The position numbers and the translations under genes are program-made. This document shows, piece by piece, positions 1-7,952 of a stretch of DNA of 12,444 nucleotides (position 1 is the stretch's first letter; each line of letters begins with the position of its first letter). The stretch is from Chthoniobacterales bacterium. GTDB lineage: Bacteria > Verrucomicrobiota > Verrucomicrobiia > Chthoniobacterales > UBA10450. The DNA lies in NCBI GenBank assembly GCA_013812515.1, contig JACCTI010000300.1:1-12444 (forward strand), read 5' to 3'. Below the pieces are notes generated by a model, which worked only from the letters and a program-made list of their open reading frames with translations, made no database searches and had not been told where the DNA came from.

Positions 1-60
1 GAACAATTGCTGGCTTCTTTTCGCGGACGTCGGAGGTGTGACACCAAGGCCAGGCCGCTC
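1..60. other. left-edge stretch downstream of ybaB, no gene resolved
   Basis: This stretch follows the ybaB stop on the minus strand. No ATG occurs on the minus strand here. A GTG reading frame runs off the edge but is too short to identify. In many genomes recR follows dnaX-ybaB, so a recR start could lie just outside; nothing in the 60 bases proves it. The plus-strand frame through this stretch is a shadow of ybaB. Confidence 0.4.
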
Positions 61-372
61 TTACAACCCCAATCCGGCCACTCCCAAGCCGCCGGTGATT
101 TTCGACATCTCGTCCTGCGCGAGCGCCTTGCCTTGCTCTACCGCTTGCTTCACCCCGCTGAGCACAGCCTCCTCCAAAAACTCCACGTCCTCCGGGTCAA
201 CAATCTCCTTCGCGATCTTCAGCGAAACGACGTCGCCCGCTCCGTTTGCCACCACTGTCACTTTCCCGCCTGCCGCTTGCACCTCCACGGTTTTATCCTC
301 CAGCTCAGCTTGCGTTTTAGCCATTTGTTCCTGCATCTTCTGAGCCTGTTTCATCAACTTGTTTAGATTCAT
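61..372 (-). CDS. ybaB: YbaB/EbfC family nucleoid-associated DNA-binding protein
   Basis: This 103-aa protein matches the usual YbaB/EbfC length (about 100-110 aa). The N-terminal third (about residues 3-33) is a Met-, Gln- and Lys-rich amphipathic helix typical of the family. It is followed by a strand region around GGKVTVVANGAGDVVSLKI and a C-terminal helical part with EEAVLSGVKQAVEQGKALAQ. The family forms dimers that bind DNA without strong sequence preference and is linked to nucleoid organisation and RecFOR-type repair. The ATG is preceded by GGAG (positions 383-386 on the complement) about 10 nt upstream, inside the 3' end of dnaX. Only 7 bp separate it from the dnaX stop, so the two are almost certainly cotranscribed and probably translationally coupled. 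The identification is confident; the cellular role is known only from the family. Confidence 0.93.
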   Translation of the reverse strand: MNLNKLMKQAQKMQEQMAKTQAELEDKTVEVQAAGGKVTVVANGAGDVVSLKIAKEIVDPEDVEFLEEAVLSGVKQAVEQGKALAQDEMSKITGGLGVAGLGL

Positions 373-379
373 AATTGGA

Positions 380-2101
<1,722 letters not shown>

Positions 2102-2226
2102 GGGCCAATCTAATGCGACGCCGGTGCGTGCCAAAACAGAAAAGACCGCCGCGTCTGCAAAGAGCACGCCTTCCGCACTTAAACGCGGTGTTCGCCGAAA
2201 CTTGCGGCATTTACATCGAGCAGGTC

Positions 2227-3453
2227 ATGCAGAAGTATGCCCGGCGCAGCTTCATGAAATCACACACTTTCGCGGCATCTTTCCTCGCACTCTTACTCGT
2301 TCAGACGGTGATGGCGCGCGAGCCGATTCCAGCGCCGCCGAAAACGCAGACGGTCCGTGCGCGTGATCTCGGCGTGCCGTTCGATGGCACTCCAGGCAAG
2401 TTGAATGCGATCACGGATGTCGGAGGGGTGGAAGTAGGATATACGACGCTGATCAGCGGCGAAGACCACAACGAGGCCAGAAAAGGCTCGGTCCGCACCG
2501 GCGTTACCGCCATTCTCCCGCGTGGTCAGGAGTCCTTCGATGATCCGGTGTACGCCGGTTACTTCAGCTTGAACGGAAACGGCGAGATGACCGGCACAGC
2601 ATGGGTCGATGAAAGCGGGTTTTTAGAAGGTCCCGTGGTAATCACGAATACGCACAGCGTCGGAATTGCGCGCGACGCTGTCATCGCGTGGCGTGTCGCG
2701 CATGGCCCGCCGGATCCCACCGGATTTTCGTGGAGTCTTCCGGTCGTCGCCGAAACCTGGGACGGTTATCTGAACGACATCAATGGCTTTCATGTGAAAG
2801 CGGAAGACGTCGTGCACGCGCTCGACACCGCGAAGAGTGGTCCAGTCGCGGAGGGAAGCGTGGGCGGTGGCACAGGAATGGTTTGCTATGAATTCAAAGG
2901 AGGAAACGGCACCGCCTCGCGCGTGGTGAAGATGACAGACAAGAGTGCACCGGCGGCTCCGTCTTATACCGTGGCCGCCTTTGTTCAGGCGAACTGCGGA
3001 CGGCGCCGAGACCTGATGATTGCCGGTGTGCCGATCGGGAAGGAGATCCCTGAGAATGCCGTTTACAGCCAGGACACCGGGTCGATCATTATCGTCATCG
3101 CGACGGACGCGCCCCTCTTGCCGAATCAGTTGAAGCGTCTGGCGCGCCGCGCCAGCATGGGTTTAGCGCGCACCGGCAGCGTTTCCGGGAATGGCTCCGG
3201 CGATCTGTTCATTGCTTTCTCGACCGCCAATCCGCACGCGGCCGATCCCGCTCAGCCGACGCATTCAGTGCAGACTGTGCCTAACGACCGAATGGATCCT
3301 CTCTTCGTCGCGACCGTCCAATCCGTCGAGGAAGCGATCGTGAATGCGCTGGTTGATAATCAAAGCATGACGGGTCGCAACGGCCACCACGTCGACGCTC
3401 TTCCTCACGACGAGCTTCGGGAAGAGCTGAAAAAGTATGGCCGACTCCGCTAA
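2227..3453 (+). CDS. P1/S58 family self-processing aminopeptidase (DmpA/BapA-like), Tat-type signal
   Basis: This 408-aa member of the DmpA/BapA N-terminal-nucleophile family cleaves N-terminal D-, L- or beta-amino acids from peptides after autocatalytic splitting into alpha and beta chains. Visible family blocks are a first Gly-rich segment (residues 54-75), NGNGEMTGT (116-124), SVGGGTGM (211-218), FKGGNGTASRV (223-233) and TGSIIIVIATDAPLLP (284-299). The predicted self-cleavage is G285|S286, leaving a 123-residue beta chain as in DmpA (375 aa, nucleophile S250). S324 and D326 lie 38 and 40 residues on, the spacing of the S288/E290 pair I recall for BapA. I chose ATG 2227 (GAG 6 nt upstream) over 2254 because it adds ARRSFMK, a twin-arginine match, before the hydrophobic core and a VMA cleavage site near residue 30. 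The frame is open back to 2113. Substrate is not predictable. Confidence 0.9.
   Translation: MQKYARRSFMKSHTFAASFLALLLVQTVMAREPIPAPPKTQTVRARDLGVPFDGTPGKLNAITDVGGVEVGYTTLISGEDHNEARKGSVRTGVTAILPRGQESFDDPVYAGYFSLNGNGEMTGTAWVDESGFLEGPVVITNTHSVGIARDAVIAWRVAHGPPDPTGFSWSLPVVAETWDGYLNDINGFHVKAEDVVHALDTAKSGPVAEGSVGGGTGMVCYEFKGGNGTASRVVKMTDKSAPAAPSYTVAAFVQANCGRRRDLMIAGVPIGKEIPENAVYSQDTGSIIIVIATDAPLLPNQLKRLARRASMGLARTGSVSGNGSGDLFIAFSTANPHAADPAQPTHSVQTVPNDRMDPLFVATVQSVEEAIVNALVDNQSMTGRNGHHVDALPHDELREELKKYGRLR
3279..3287 (+). repeat. GCCTAACGA word, copy 1 (in peptidase gene)
   Basis: Exact nine-base word read as V-P-N-D in the peptidase frame (cct aac gac). Confidence 0.5.
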
Positions 3454-3555
3454 ATGCGTACCCGAAACAGTGCTGATGCCGACGCGCTTGCGTCCGCAGG
3501 GTGCGGCGAATGGATACCCGCTGGACGGACCCGCAACGTGCGTGTGCATTGGACT

Positions 3556-3886
3556 TTGAAGGGACTGGAAAACCCGCGGCTGATCCTCAGGAAATTCAGA
3601 GAGACTGATATCGAGCGGCTCGCTCTTTAATCGCGAACAGGCAGAGGCATTTCTCAAGCGCCTGCTCCTGACGGAACGGCTCGGCAAACCATCACAGTTC
3701 GCGGTCGTCGTCCACCCAGGCAAGCGCTTGGTTGGGTATTGCGGATTCTTTCTCCAGCTGGTCGATGATGTCGAGGAGCTGGAGATTGGATAACGCCTCG
3801 ATCCTGAATACTGGGGCAAAGGCTTCGCAACGGAAGCCGCGCGCGCCGTCCGCGATCACGCGAGAGGAGTGGATAAGGCTGACGCG
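3556..3886 (+). pseudogene. degenerate RimJ/RimL-type GNAT N-acetyltransferase
   Basis: A GNAT fold can be read only by crossing two lesions. The first segment encodes ENPRLILRKFRETDIERLAL and hits TAA at 3628-3630. The second segment resumes in another frame at 3632 (REQAEAFLKR through LVGYCGFFLQ). It reaches an in-frame TAA at 3791-3793 exactly where the family has Tyr in E-x-G-Y-R-L (GGA TAA CGC for GGA TAT CGC), then reads on through LDPEYWGKGFATEAARAV, the acetyl-CoA-binding motif A. The first shift is explained by loss of two bases in a T-run (3625-3628). Homology fades at about 3880, inside the convergent parA 3' end, so the C-terminal third is missing. An open stretch in the first frame begins at ATG 3454, directly after the peptidase stop, but its first 35 codons do not look like GNAT. 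Confidence 0.75.
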
Positions 3887-4656
3887 TTCGTCTGCTGTCG
3901 CCGCATGAACTCCTGCGCGAGCGCGGCATAAGCGCGTGCGCCGCTGCCGCCGGGCGCATACTCGAAAATGGATTTGGCGAAGCTCGGCGCTTCACTGAGC
4001 CGCACCGTGCGCGGGATGACGGTTTGGTAGACGCGCTCGCCGAAATGTTCCCGGACCTCTGCGACTACTTGCGAACTGAGATTTGTCCGCCGGTCGAACA
4101 TTGTCATGATAATCCCAGTGAGCTCGATGGAATCGTTCGCGCCCGAGTTCATCACCTGCTCGACCACATGCACGATTTTGACGAGGCCTTCCAGTGCGAA
4201 AAACTCACACTGGATCGGGGCGAGTAGCTCGTCCGCCGCGGCCAGCGCATTCGTCATGAGGATGCCTAACGAGGGGGGGCAATCGAGCAGGATGAACTCG
4301 AATGTCTCCTCGTCCCGGAAGGGTCGCAGCGTCTGTTGCAAGCGCGTCAGGTGATTGTCCATCCGGGCGATCTCGATCTCCGCGCCGGCGAGATCGAGAT
4401 CGGCCGGGATGAGAAACATTCCTTCGATCCGCGTCGGGAGGACCTTCTGGGCGATACCCTCTTCGCCGAGCAGCGGCCCATAGAGGCTTTCGCCTGCGAG
4501 TTCCTGCAGACCGAAGGAGCTCGTCGCATTTGCTTGCGGATCCAGGTCGATCAGCAGAGTGCGATGACCAGCTTTGGCCAAGGCGCAGCCGAGATTTACT
4601 GCCGTCGTTGTTTTGCCGACACCGCCCTTTTGATTGGCGATCGCTACGATCTTCAT
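3856..4656 (-). CDS. parA: ParA/Soj family ATPase
   Basis: This 266-aa deviant-Walker ATPase is of the chromosome-partitioning type. KGGVGKTTT occupies residues 10-18 with the signature Lys10 and P-loop Lys15. Walker A' DLDPQAN is at 37-43, Walker B LLDCPPSLG at 123-131, and the C-terminal RLSEAPSFAKSIFEYAPGGSGARAYAALA at about 219-247, typical of Soj/ParA. The start is the ATG at 4656, giving MKIVAIANQKGG; an in-frame ATG at 4689 would add 11 non-family residues. ParA moves ParB-parS complexes or positions other cargo by ATP-dependent DNA binding. No parB follows: downstream on this strand is only the antisense of the broken acetyltransferase, and no canonical parS was seen. The last about 14 residues are encoded across the acetyltransferase remnant, so the present C-terminus may be recently acquired. 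Confidence 0.93.
   Translation of the reverse strand: MKIVAIANQKGGVGKTTTAVNLGCALAKAGHRTLLIDLDPQANATSSFGLQELAGESLYGPLLGEEGIAQKVLPTRIEGMFLIPADLDLAGAEIEIARMDNHLTRLQQTLRPFRDEETFEFILLDCPPSLGILMTNALAAADELLAPIQCEFFALEGLVKIVHVVEQVMNSGANDSIELTGIIMTMFDRRTNLSSQVVAEVREHFGERVYQTVIPRTVRLSEAPSFAKSIFEYAPGGSGARAYAALAQEFMRRQQTNASALSTPLA
4264..4272 (+). repeat. GCCTAACGA word, copy 2 (antisense within parA)
   Basis: The exact word lies on +. On the parA strand it reads TCG TTA GGC (S129-L130-G131), giving the only TTA codon I found in that gene. Confidence 0.5.
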
Positions 4657-4765
4657 CAACTCGAAACGCACTTCGGCACGCGTCACCAAAAACGGAAGCT
4701 GTGCGACTTACAAGCTAAATGGAGTCGGCGAAGAGCTGGTGAAGGCGCCAGGGTGCCGAAGCGAC

Positions 4766-4782
4766 CCAGCTAGTCTAGCTGG
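4766..4782. repeat. 17-bp perfect palindrome CCAGCTAGTCTAGCTGG
   Basis: Two 8-bp arms, CCAGCTAG and CTAGCTGG, flank a single T at 4774. A further GA/TC pair extends the arms if one C bulges. It lies 110 bp upstream of the parA start and covers the stop codon of the minus-strand kinase fragment (4775-4777). With a 1-nt centre it would make a poor RNA hairpin, so a dimeric repressor site is more natural than a terminator. No T-run follows on either strand. Confidence 0.5.
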
Positions 4783-4958
4783 TCATGAGCGGCAGCCGAA
4801 TCGTGAACGTCGTCCCAATTTGCGGCGTGCTGTCGACTTTGATCGACCCGTTGTCGTCCTCGCTCACTTTCTTCGTGATATACAGACCTAGACCCGTCCC
4901 GCTCTTGCCCTGCCTGGCCGTACAGTAAGGCTCGCAAAGCCGCGGGATGAGATTGGGG
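4775..4958 (-). pseudogene. histidine kinase C-terminal fragment (HATPase_c G-boxes)
   Basis: About 60 codons on the minus strand match only the end of a sensor-kinase ATPase domain: an F-box-like RLCEPY, then GKSGTGLGLYITKKV (G2 box), then GSIKVDSTPQIGTTFTIRLPL, the last two beta strands, and a TAG stop at 4775-4777. H-box, N-box and the G1 DxGxG motif are absent. The frame stays open to 4978, but beyond about 4955 the residues are the antisense of the plus-strand kinase fragment and stop looking like a kinase. It is therefore a truncated relic and cannot bind ATP as a full domain. It lies upstream of parA on the same strand. Confidence 0.7.
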
Positions 4959-5090
4959 TTGCTGATCGTGAAACGCACGGTCTTCGATCACAACGGACGC
5001 GTCGACATCGATTCGAATCCGCAGGGCACGTCCGTCAGCGTGAATGCTGCCGGCGAGGCCGAACGGAAACTAGCTGGCACTCGGCATTGA
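4941..5090 (+). pseudogene. second histidine kinase C-terminal fragment, opposite strand
   Basis: On the plus strand an open frame (ATG at 4947, TGA at 5088-5090, 47 codons) encodes a G2-box-like R-G-M-R-L-G-L-L-I-V-K-R. This is followed by TVFDHNGRVDIDSNPQGTSV, matching the last helix and two strands of a HATPase_c domain (pattern IVKR..V..H.GR..I.S.P.GT). It is clearly different at base level from the minus-strand fragment, so it comes from another kinase. No H-, N- or complete G1-box precedes it, since the neighbouring sequence is the inverted kinase fragment. It ends with 17 residues that look non-conserved. Confidence 0.6.
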
Positions 5091-5098
5091 CCTGCGAA

Positions 5099-5120
5099 GC
5101 GCTTTTCCATTGGAAAGCGC
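5099..5120 (+). repeat. hairpin in the fba leader
   Basis: The arms GCGCTTTTCC (5099-5108) and GGAAAGCGC (5112-5120) pair over nine base pairs with one bulged T and an ATT loop. It begins 9 bp after the plus-strand kinase fragment's stop and ends 52 bp before the fba ATG. No T-run follows, so it is either a relic terminator of the lost kinase gene or a leader structure of fba. Confidence 0.4.
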
Positions 5121-5172
5121 CCCGAGCTTCATAAGCTTGCGAGCGCTCACTATCAGCAGTCCAACAACCACT

Positions 5173-6120
5173 ATGATCGTCACCACCGCCCAACTCTACA
5201 AAGTTGCATACAAAAAGTTCGCCGCTGGCGCTTACAACATCAACAACCTGGAGCAAACCATGGGACTTTTCCGCGGCTGCATTCAGAGCAAGGCGCCATT
5301 TATCATTCAGCTGTCGAAAGGGGCGCGGAACTATACCGACAAGCGCATGCTCGAAGCGATCATCCGCACCGCGGAACAAATGTTTCCCGAAGCGATCTTC
5401 GCAGTCCATCTGGATCACGGTGACGAGGCAACTTGTTACGACTGCATCGACTCGGGCTTCTACAGCTCGGTCATGATCGACGCGAGCCATGAATCTTTCG
5501 AAGAAAACATCGCCATCACCCGCCGGGTGGTCGATCGAGCGCACGCCGAAGGCATCAGCGTGGAAGCGGAACTCGGGATGCTCGGCGGCGTGGAAGAAGA
5601 CATAAAAGTGGACGAAGGGCACGCTTGCCTAACGAACCCAGATGAGGCGGTCGAATTCGTGGAACGCTCCGGGTGCGATTCGCTCGCGGCGGCGATCGGC
5701 ACCAGCCACGGCGCGTATAAGTTCAAAGGACAGCAGTCCCTCCGCTTCGACGTGATCGAGGCCATTTCGCAGAAAGTTCCGGGCATGCCGATCGTCATGC
5801 ATGGCAGCTCGAGCGTTCCGATTGAGGAAGTCCAACGGATCAATGCGGCCGGTGGCAAGCTCGACCCGAGCGCGCGCGGCGTGGCGGAAAACGAATATCT
5901 TCCGGCCGCAAAGCTCGGCGTGACGAAAGTCAACATCGATACCGATGGACGCCTTGTCTGGACGCGCGTTCATCGCGAGTTCTTCCGCGACAAACCCGCT
6001 GAGTTCGACTTTCGACCTCCGGGGAAAATTTTCATGCAGGCTTACGCGGACTTTATCGCCCACAAGAATGAGAAGCTCGGTTCCGCCGGGCAGCTCGAGA
6101 CGGTGCGCGAAAGTTTGTAG
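5173..6120 (+). CDS. fba: class II fructose-bisphosphate aldolase
   Basis: This 315-aa zinc-dependent aldolase interconverts fructose 1,6-bisphosphate with dihydroxyacetone phosphate and glyceraldehyde 3-phosphate in the cytoplasm. Class II signatures are present: HLDHGD (residues 79-84; D81 catalytic, H82 zinc), EAELG (131-135), the GTSHG zinc histidine H179, HGSSS (210-214) with H210, and the phosphate-binding VNIDTD (253-258). I start at ATG 5173 (MIVTTAQLYKVAYKKF) because the frame upstream to 5110 adds residues unlike the family. No Shine-Dalgarno sequence precedes this ATG. lpxD starts 36 bp after the stop, so readthrough is possible. A GCCTAACGA word at 5627-5635 brings in the only CTA leucine codon of the gene (L153). 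Closely related ketose-bisphosphate aldolases (tagatose type) cannot be fully excluded. Confidence 0.93.
   Translation: MIVTTAQLYKVAYKKFAAGAYNINNLEQTMGLFRGCIQSKAPFIIQLSKGARNYTDKRMLEAIIRTAEQMFPEAIFAVHLDHGDEATCYDCIDSGFYSSVMIDASHESFEENIAITRRVVDRAHAEGISVEAELGMLGGVEEDIKVDEGHACLTNPDEAVEFVERSGCDSLAAAIGTSHGAYKFKGQQSLRFDVIEAISQKVPGMPIVMHGSSSVPIEEVQRINAAGGKLDPSARGVAENEYLPAAKLGVTKVNIDTDGRLVWTRVHREFFRDKPAEFDFRPPGKIFMQAYADFIAHKNEKLGSAGQLETVRESL
5627..5635 (+). repeat. GCCTAACGA word, copy 3 (in fba)
   Basis: The exact word, read in frame as tgc cta acg aac, gives L153 with the only CTA (and no TTA) among the leucine codons of fba. Confidence 0.5.
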
Positions 6121-6155
6121 GCGCGAGCTTCCTGACTCGCTACCAAGCGCAGGGC

Positions 6156-7193
6156 ATGGAGAAAGCGCACTCCGTAACGTTAACGCTCCAGCAACTCGCC
6201 GAGATGAGTGGCGGAGAGTTGACCGGTGACGCTGCTCAAGTGGTGAGCGGTGCGGCGTCTCTGGCGGAAGCGATGGAAGGTGAAATCACCTTTTTCGCCG
6301 ATCCGAGATATTTGCCACTGCTGCGCAAAACACGCGCATCAGCGGCCTTTGTTCCCGCCGATTTCTCGGAAGCGATTCAGCCGGCGCAAATTCGTGTAGC
6401 GCATCCGGCCAAGGCGTTTCAGCAGGTGGTTGTTGCCTTTGCGCCGCGCCCTATCCGCTTCGCGCCGGGAGTTCACGCCACCGCAGTTGTTGCAGAAGAA
6501 GCGCAGCTCGGCGCTCGCGTCTCCATCCAGCCGCACGCTGTCATCGAAGCCGGTGCACGGATCGGTGATGACACGGTTATCGGCGCGAACAGCTACGTTG
6601 GCCACGAGGTGGTGATTGGGGCGCATTGCATGATCTATCCGCAGGTCGCGATTCGCGAGCGCAGCATCATCGGGTCACGCGTAATTCTCCACAGTGGCGC
6701 GGTCATCGGTGCGGACGGTTTCGGATTCGAGATCGTGGAAGGCCGCCCGCAAAAAATCCCGCAGATCGGAATCGTCCAGATCGATGACGACGTGGAGATC
6801 GGCGCCAACGTTACGATTGATCGGGCGAAGTTTGGCCGCACTTGGATCAAACAAGGTGTGAAGATTGATAATCTCGTGCAGATCGCACACAACGTGGTGA
6901 TCGGAAGCCATTCGGTCATCGCGGCGCAGGCGGGCATCGCGGGAAGTTCGCGGGTTGGCGATCAGGTGATGATCGGTGGACAAGTTGGCGTGACCGGTCA
7001 TGTCGAGATTGGCGATCGCAACATGGTCGCCGCGAAGGCGGGTGTTTCTAAGAATCTGCCGCCGGACGGCGGGGCCTGGTGGAGCACCCCGGCGATTCCG
7101 CTGCGCGAAGCGAAAGAGCAGCTCGCATGGATTCACCGCTTGGGAAAACTTTTCGCGCGTGTGAAAGCGTTGGAAAAGAAGCTCGGGATGTGA
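6156..7193 (+). CDS. lpxD: UDP-3-O-(3-hydroxyacyl)glucosamine N-acyltransferase
   Basis: This 345-aa protein catalyses the third step of lipid A synthesis, transferring a hydroxyacyl chain from acyl-carrier protein to the 2-amino group of the UDP-glucosamine intermediate. The N-terminal uridine-binding domain (about residues 7-95) contains GEITFFADPRY (42-52). The middle is a left-handed beta-helix of hexapeptide repeats (about 103-295). The active-site histidine is H245 in QIAHNVVIG, and the C-terminal helix runs to residue 345. Length equals the E. coli enzyme class (about 341 aa). The ATG at 6156 is preceded by AGGG only 1 nt away, a weak ribosome site, but the start fits the family. Presence of lpxD implies an LPS-bearing outer membrane. 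Neighbouring lpx or fab genes are not in the window. Confidence 0.95.
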   Translation: MEKAHSVTLTLQQLAEMSGGELTGDAAQVVSGAASLAEAMEGEITFFADPRYLPLLRKTRASAAFVPADFSEAIQPAQIRVAHPAKAFQQVVVAFAPRPIRFAPGVHATAVVAEEAQLGARVSIQPHAVIEAGARIGDDTVIGANSYVGHEVVIGAHCMIYPQVAIRERSIIGSRVILHSGAVIGADGFGFEIVEGRPQKIPQIGIVQIDDDVEIGANVTIDRAKFGRTWIKQGVKIDNLVQIAHNVVIGSHSVIAAQAGIAGSSRVGDQVMIGGQVGVTGHVEIGDRNMVAAKAGVSKNLPPDGGAWWSTPAIPLREAKEQLAWIHRLGKLFARVKALEKKLGM

Positions 7194-7285
7194 GCTGATG
7201 CGGAATGCTGTTCAGCGACGCTGCTTACGCCTAACGAAAGTTAAGCCTACTCTTCGCCGCGGTGCGGACAAGATCGCAGAACCGA
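7194..7285. other. gap after lpxD with small inverted repeat and a repeated word
   Basis: No gene is supported here. CAGCGACGCTG (7213-7223) is an 11-bp palindrome 20 bp after the lpxD stop, too short for a convincing terminator. GCCTAACGA (7229-7237) is one copy of the window-wide word and is followed by AAGTTA, giving a 4-bp TAAC/GTTA stem over GAAA. The bases from about 7250 onward can be read in the receiver-fragment frame but without recognisable motifs. Confidence 0.4.
7229..7237 (+). repeat. GCCTAACGA word, copy 4 (after lpxD)
   Basis: Exact word in non-coding sequence, 215 bp before copy 5 and in the same orientation; the pair brackets the receiver relic. Confidence 0.5.
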
Positions 7286-7441
7286 ATGCATGCGGCGCTG
7301 CGTGCCGGTGCGAACGGATACGTCAGCAAGAATCTTCCCATTGAACAGCTCTACTGTCTGCTCTCGCGGGTTCTCGCGACATGTCAGCAGCGCGGCGCCG
7401 GCAAGCAGTCAACGCTCACACGCATCAGGTTCTCGCGGTAG
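7286..7441 (+). pseudogene. response-regulator receiver C-terminal fragment (NarL-like)
   Basis: A 51-codon frame contains ALRAGANGYVSKNLPIEQL. This is the alpha4-beta5-alpha5 end of a two-component receiver, with the conserved Lys of the K-x-(L/A)-P-x-E-x-L pattern (K15 in this frame). The phosphoacceptor Asp, the acidic pocket and any output domain are missing. The frame runs open upstream for some codons without receiver motifs and ends at TAG 7439-7441. It is best read as a relic of a LuxR/NarL-type regulator. Copies of GCCTAACGA lie at 7229 and 7444, on either side. Confidence 0.6.
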
Positions 7442-7443
7442 CG

Positions 7444-7452
7444 GCCTAACGA
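7444..7452 (+). repeat. GCCTAACGA word, copy 5 (after receiver relic)
   Basis: Exact word starting 3 bp after the relic's stop codon, non-coding. Confidence 0.5.
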
Positions 7453-7474
7453 GCCTCCCGTGCTGCTGAAGGAA

Positions 7475-7491
7475 GGAGCGCTGTACGCTCC
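7475..7491 (-). terminator. hairpin between convergent lpxD side and yacP-like gene
   Basis: GGAGCG and CGCTCC form a perfect 6-bp stem around CTGTA, 22 bp beyond the minus-strand stop. Read on the minus strand the stem is followed by TTCCTTC, a partly T-rich tail, so it could end transcription of the YacP-like gene. The tail is imperfect, so confidence is low. Confidence 0.35.
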
Positions 7492-7512
7492 AGCCTGTCT
7501 CGGTCTGCTGCC

Positions 7513-7917
7513 TCAGCGGGAGCGGGCCTCATCGAGCAGCCCGCGCAAGCCTTCGACGGAAATGCATTCTGCGCCGCAAGCAGTCGCCGTCTGCTGCTCG
7601 AGGTAATCGTCTGTAGCGACAAGCAACTGGAAGCGCGTCGCGTATTTACTCGCCAGCCGCTCGACCACAGAGTCTGCTGTTTGGCCGGCTCGAGAGTAGA
7701 AGACCTGGATTTCGCCCGGGTCCGCCTGGTTTCCCACTACGCTCCCTTTCCCGTCGAAGACGACGATCGCGCGAACGCCGGTCCAATCCTGAAAGTCGCG
7801 GAGCATCCGCACAAGCGCATCGCGGGCTAACGAGGTGCGGCGCTGATGCAGCTCGCGTAGCTTGGGCCAGGCGAAGATTACGCTGTGCCCATCCACAATG
7901 AGGTAATCCGGCCGCAC
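7513..7917 (-). CDS. YacP/Rae1-like NYN-domain protein (putative ribonuclease)
   Basis: This 134-aa NYN (PIN-like) domain protein starts at GTG 7917; a TAA lies three codons upstream, so no longer version is possible. The N-terminal strand DYLIVDGHSVIFAWP (residues 4-18) gives acidic D9. VVFDGKGS (52-59) gives D55, TADSVVERLA (80-89) gives D82, and VATDD (100-104) gives D103/D104, the usual acidic cluster for a metal-dependent nuclease. The family includes B. subtilis Rae1/YacP, a ribosome-associated mRNA endonuclease of about 170 aa; this protein is shorter at the C-terminus. It lies 67 bp downstream of the small basic protein on the same strand, so an operon is likely. A CTAACGA word (7827-7833) puts a TTA codon at L30. 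Function is inferred from fold only. Confidence 0.8.
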   Translation of the reverse strand: MRPDYLIVDGHSVIFAWPKLRELHQRRTSLARDALVRMLRDFQDWTGVRAIVVFDGKGSVVGNQADPGEIQVFYSRAGQTADSVVERLASKYATRFQLLVATDDYLEQQTATACGAECISVEGLRGLLDEARSR

Positions 7918-7952
7918 CTTGCGTTAATAAAAGCGACACCGGGAACATCAAC

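Noticed and set aside
3437..3559. 40-codon plus-strand ORF starting inside the peptidase end
   Set aside because: It has no ribosome site and no family resemblance, and it overlaps the peptidase stop; most likely chance.
3265..3819. 184-codon minus-strand frame spanning the peptidase end and the GNAT relic
   Set aside because: It crosses two unrelated plus-strand coding stretches and resembles nothing; it is open only by chance.
4979..5071. extension of the minus-strand kinase fragment with a strand-like RIRIDVDASVVIED
   Set aside because: These bases are the antisense of the plus-strand kinase fragment, whose HATPase_c pattern is much stronger. Joining would also need a frameshift.
5035..5622. 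195-codon minus-strand frame
   Set aside because: It is antisense to fba and its leader; fba is clear on the plus strand.
7229..7452. integron attC-like site (GCCTAAC matches RYYYAAC, followed by GTTAAGC matching GTTRRRY)
   Set aside because: The two half-sites at 7229 are only 4 bp apart, no L boxes are present, the second GCCTAAC at 7444 is in the same rather than inverted orientation, and no integrase or cassette is visible.
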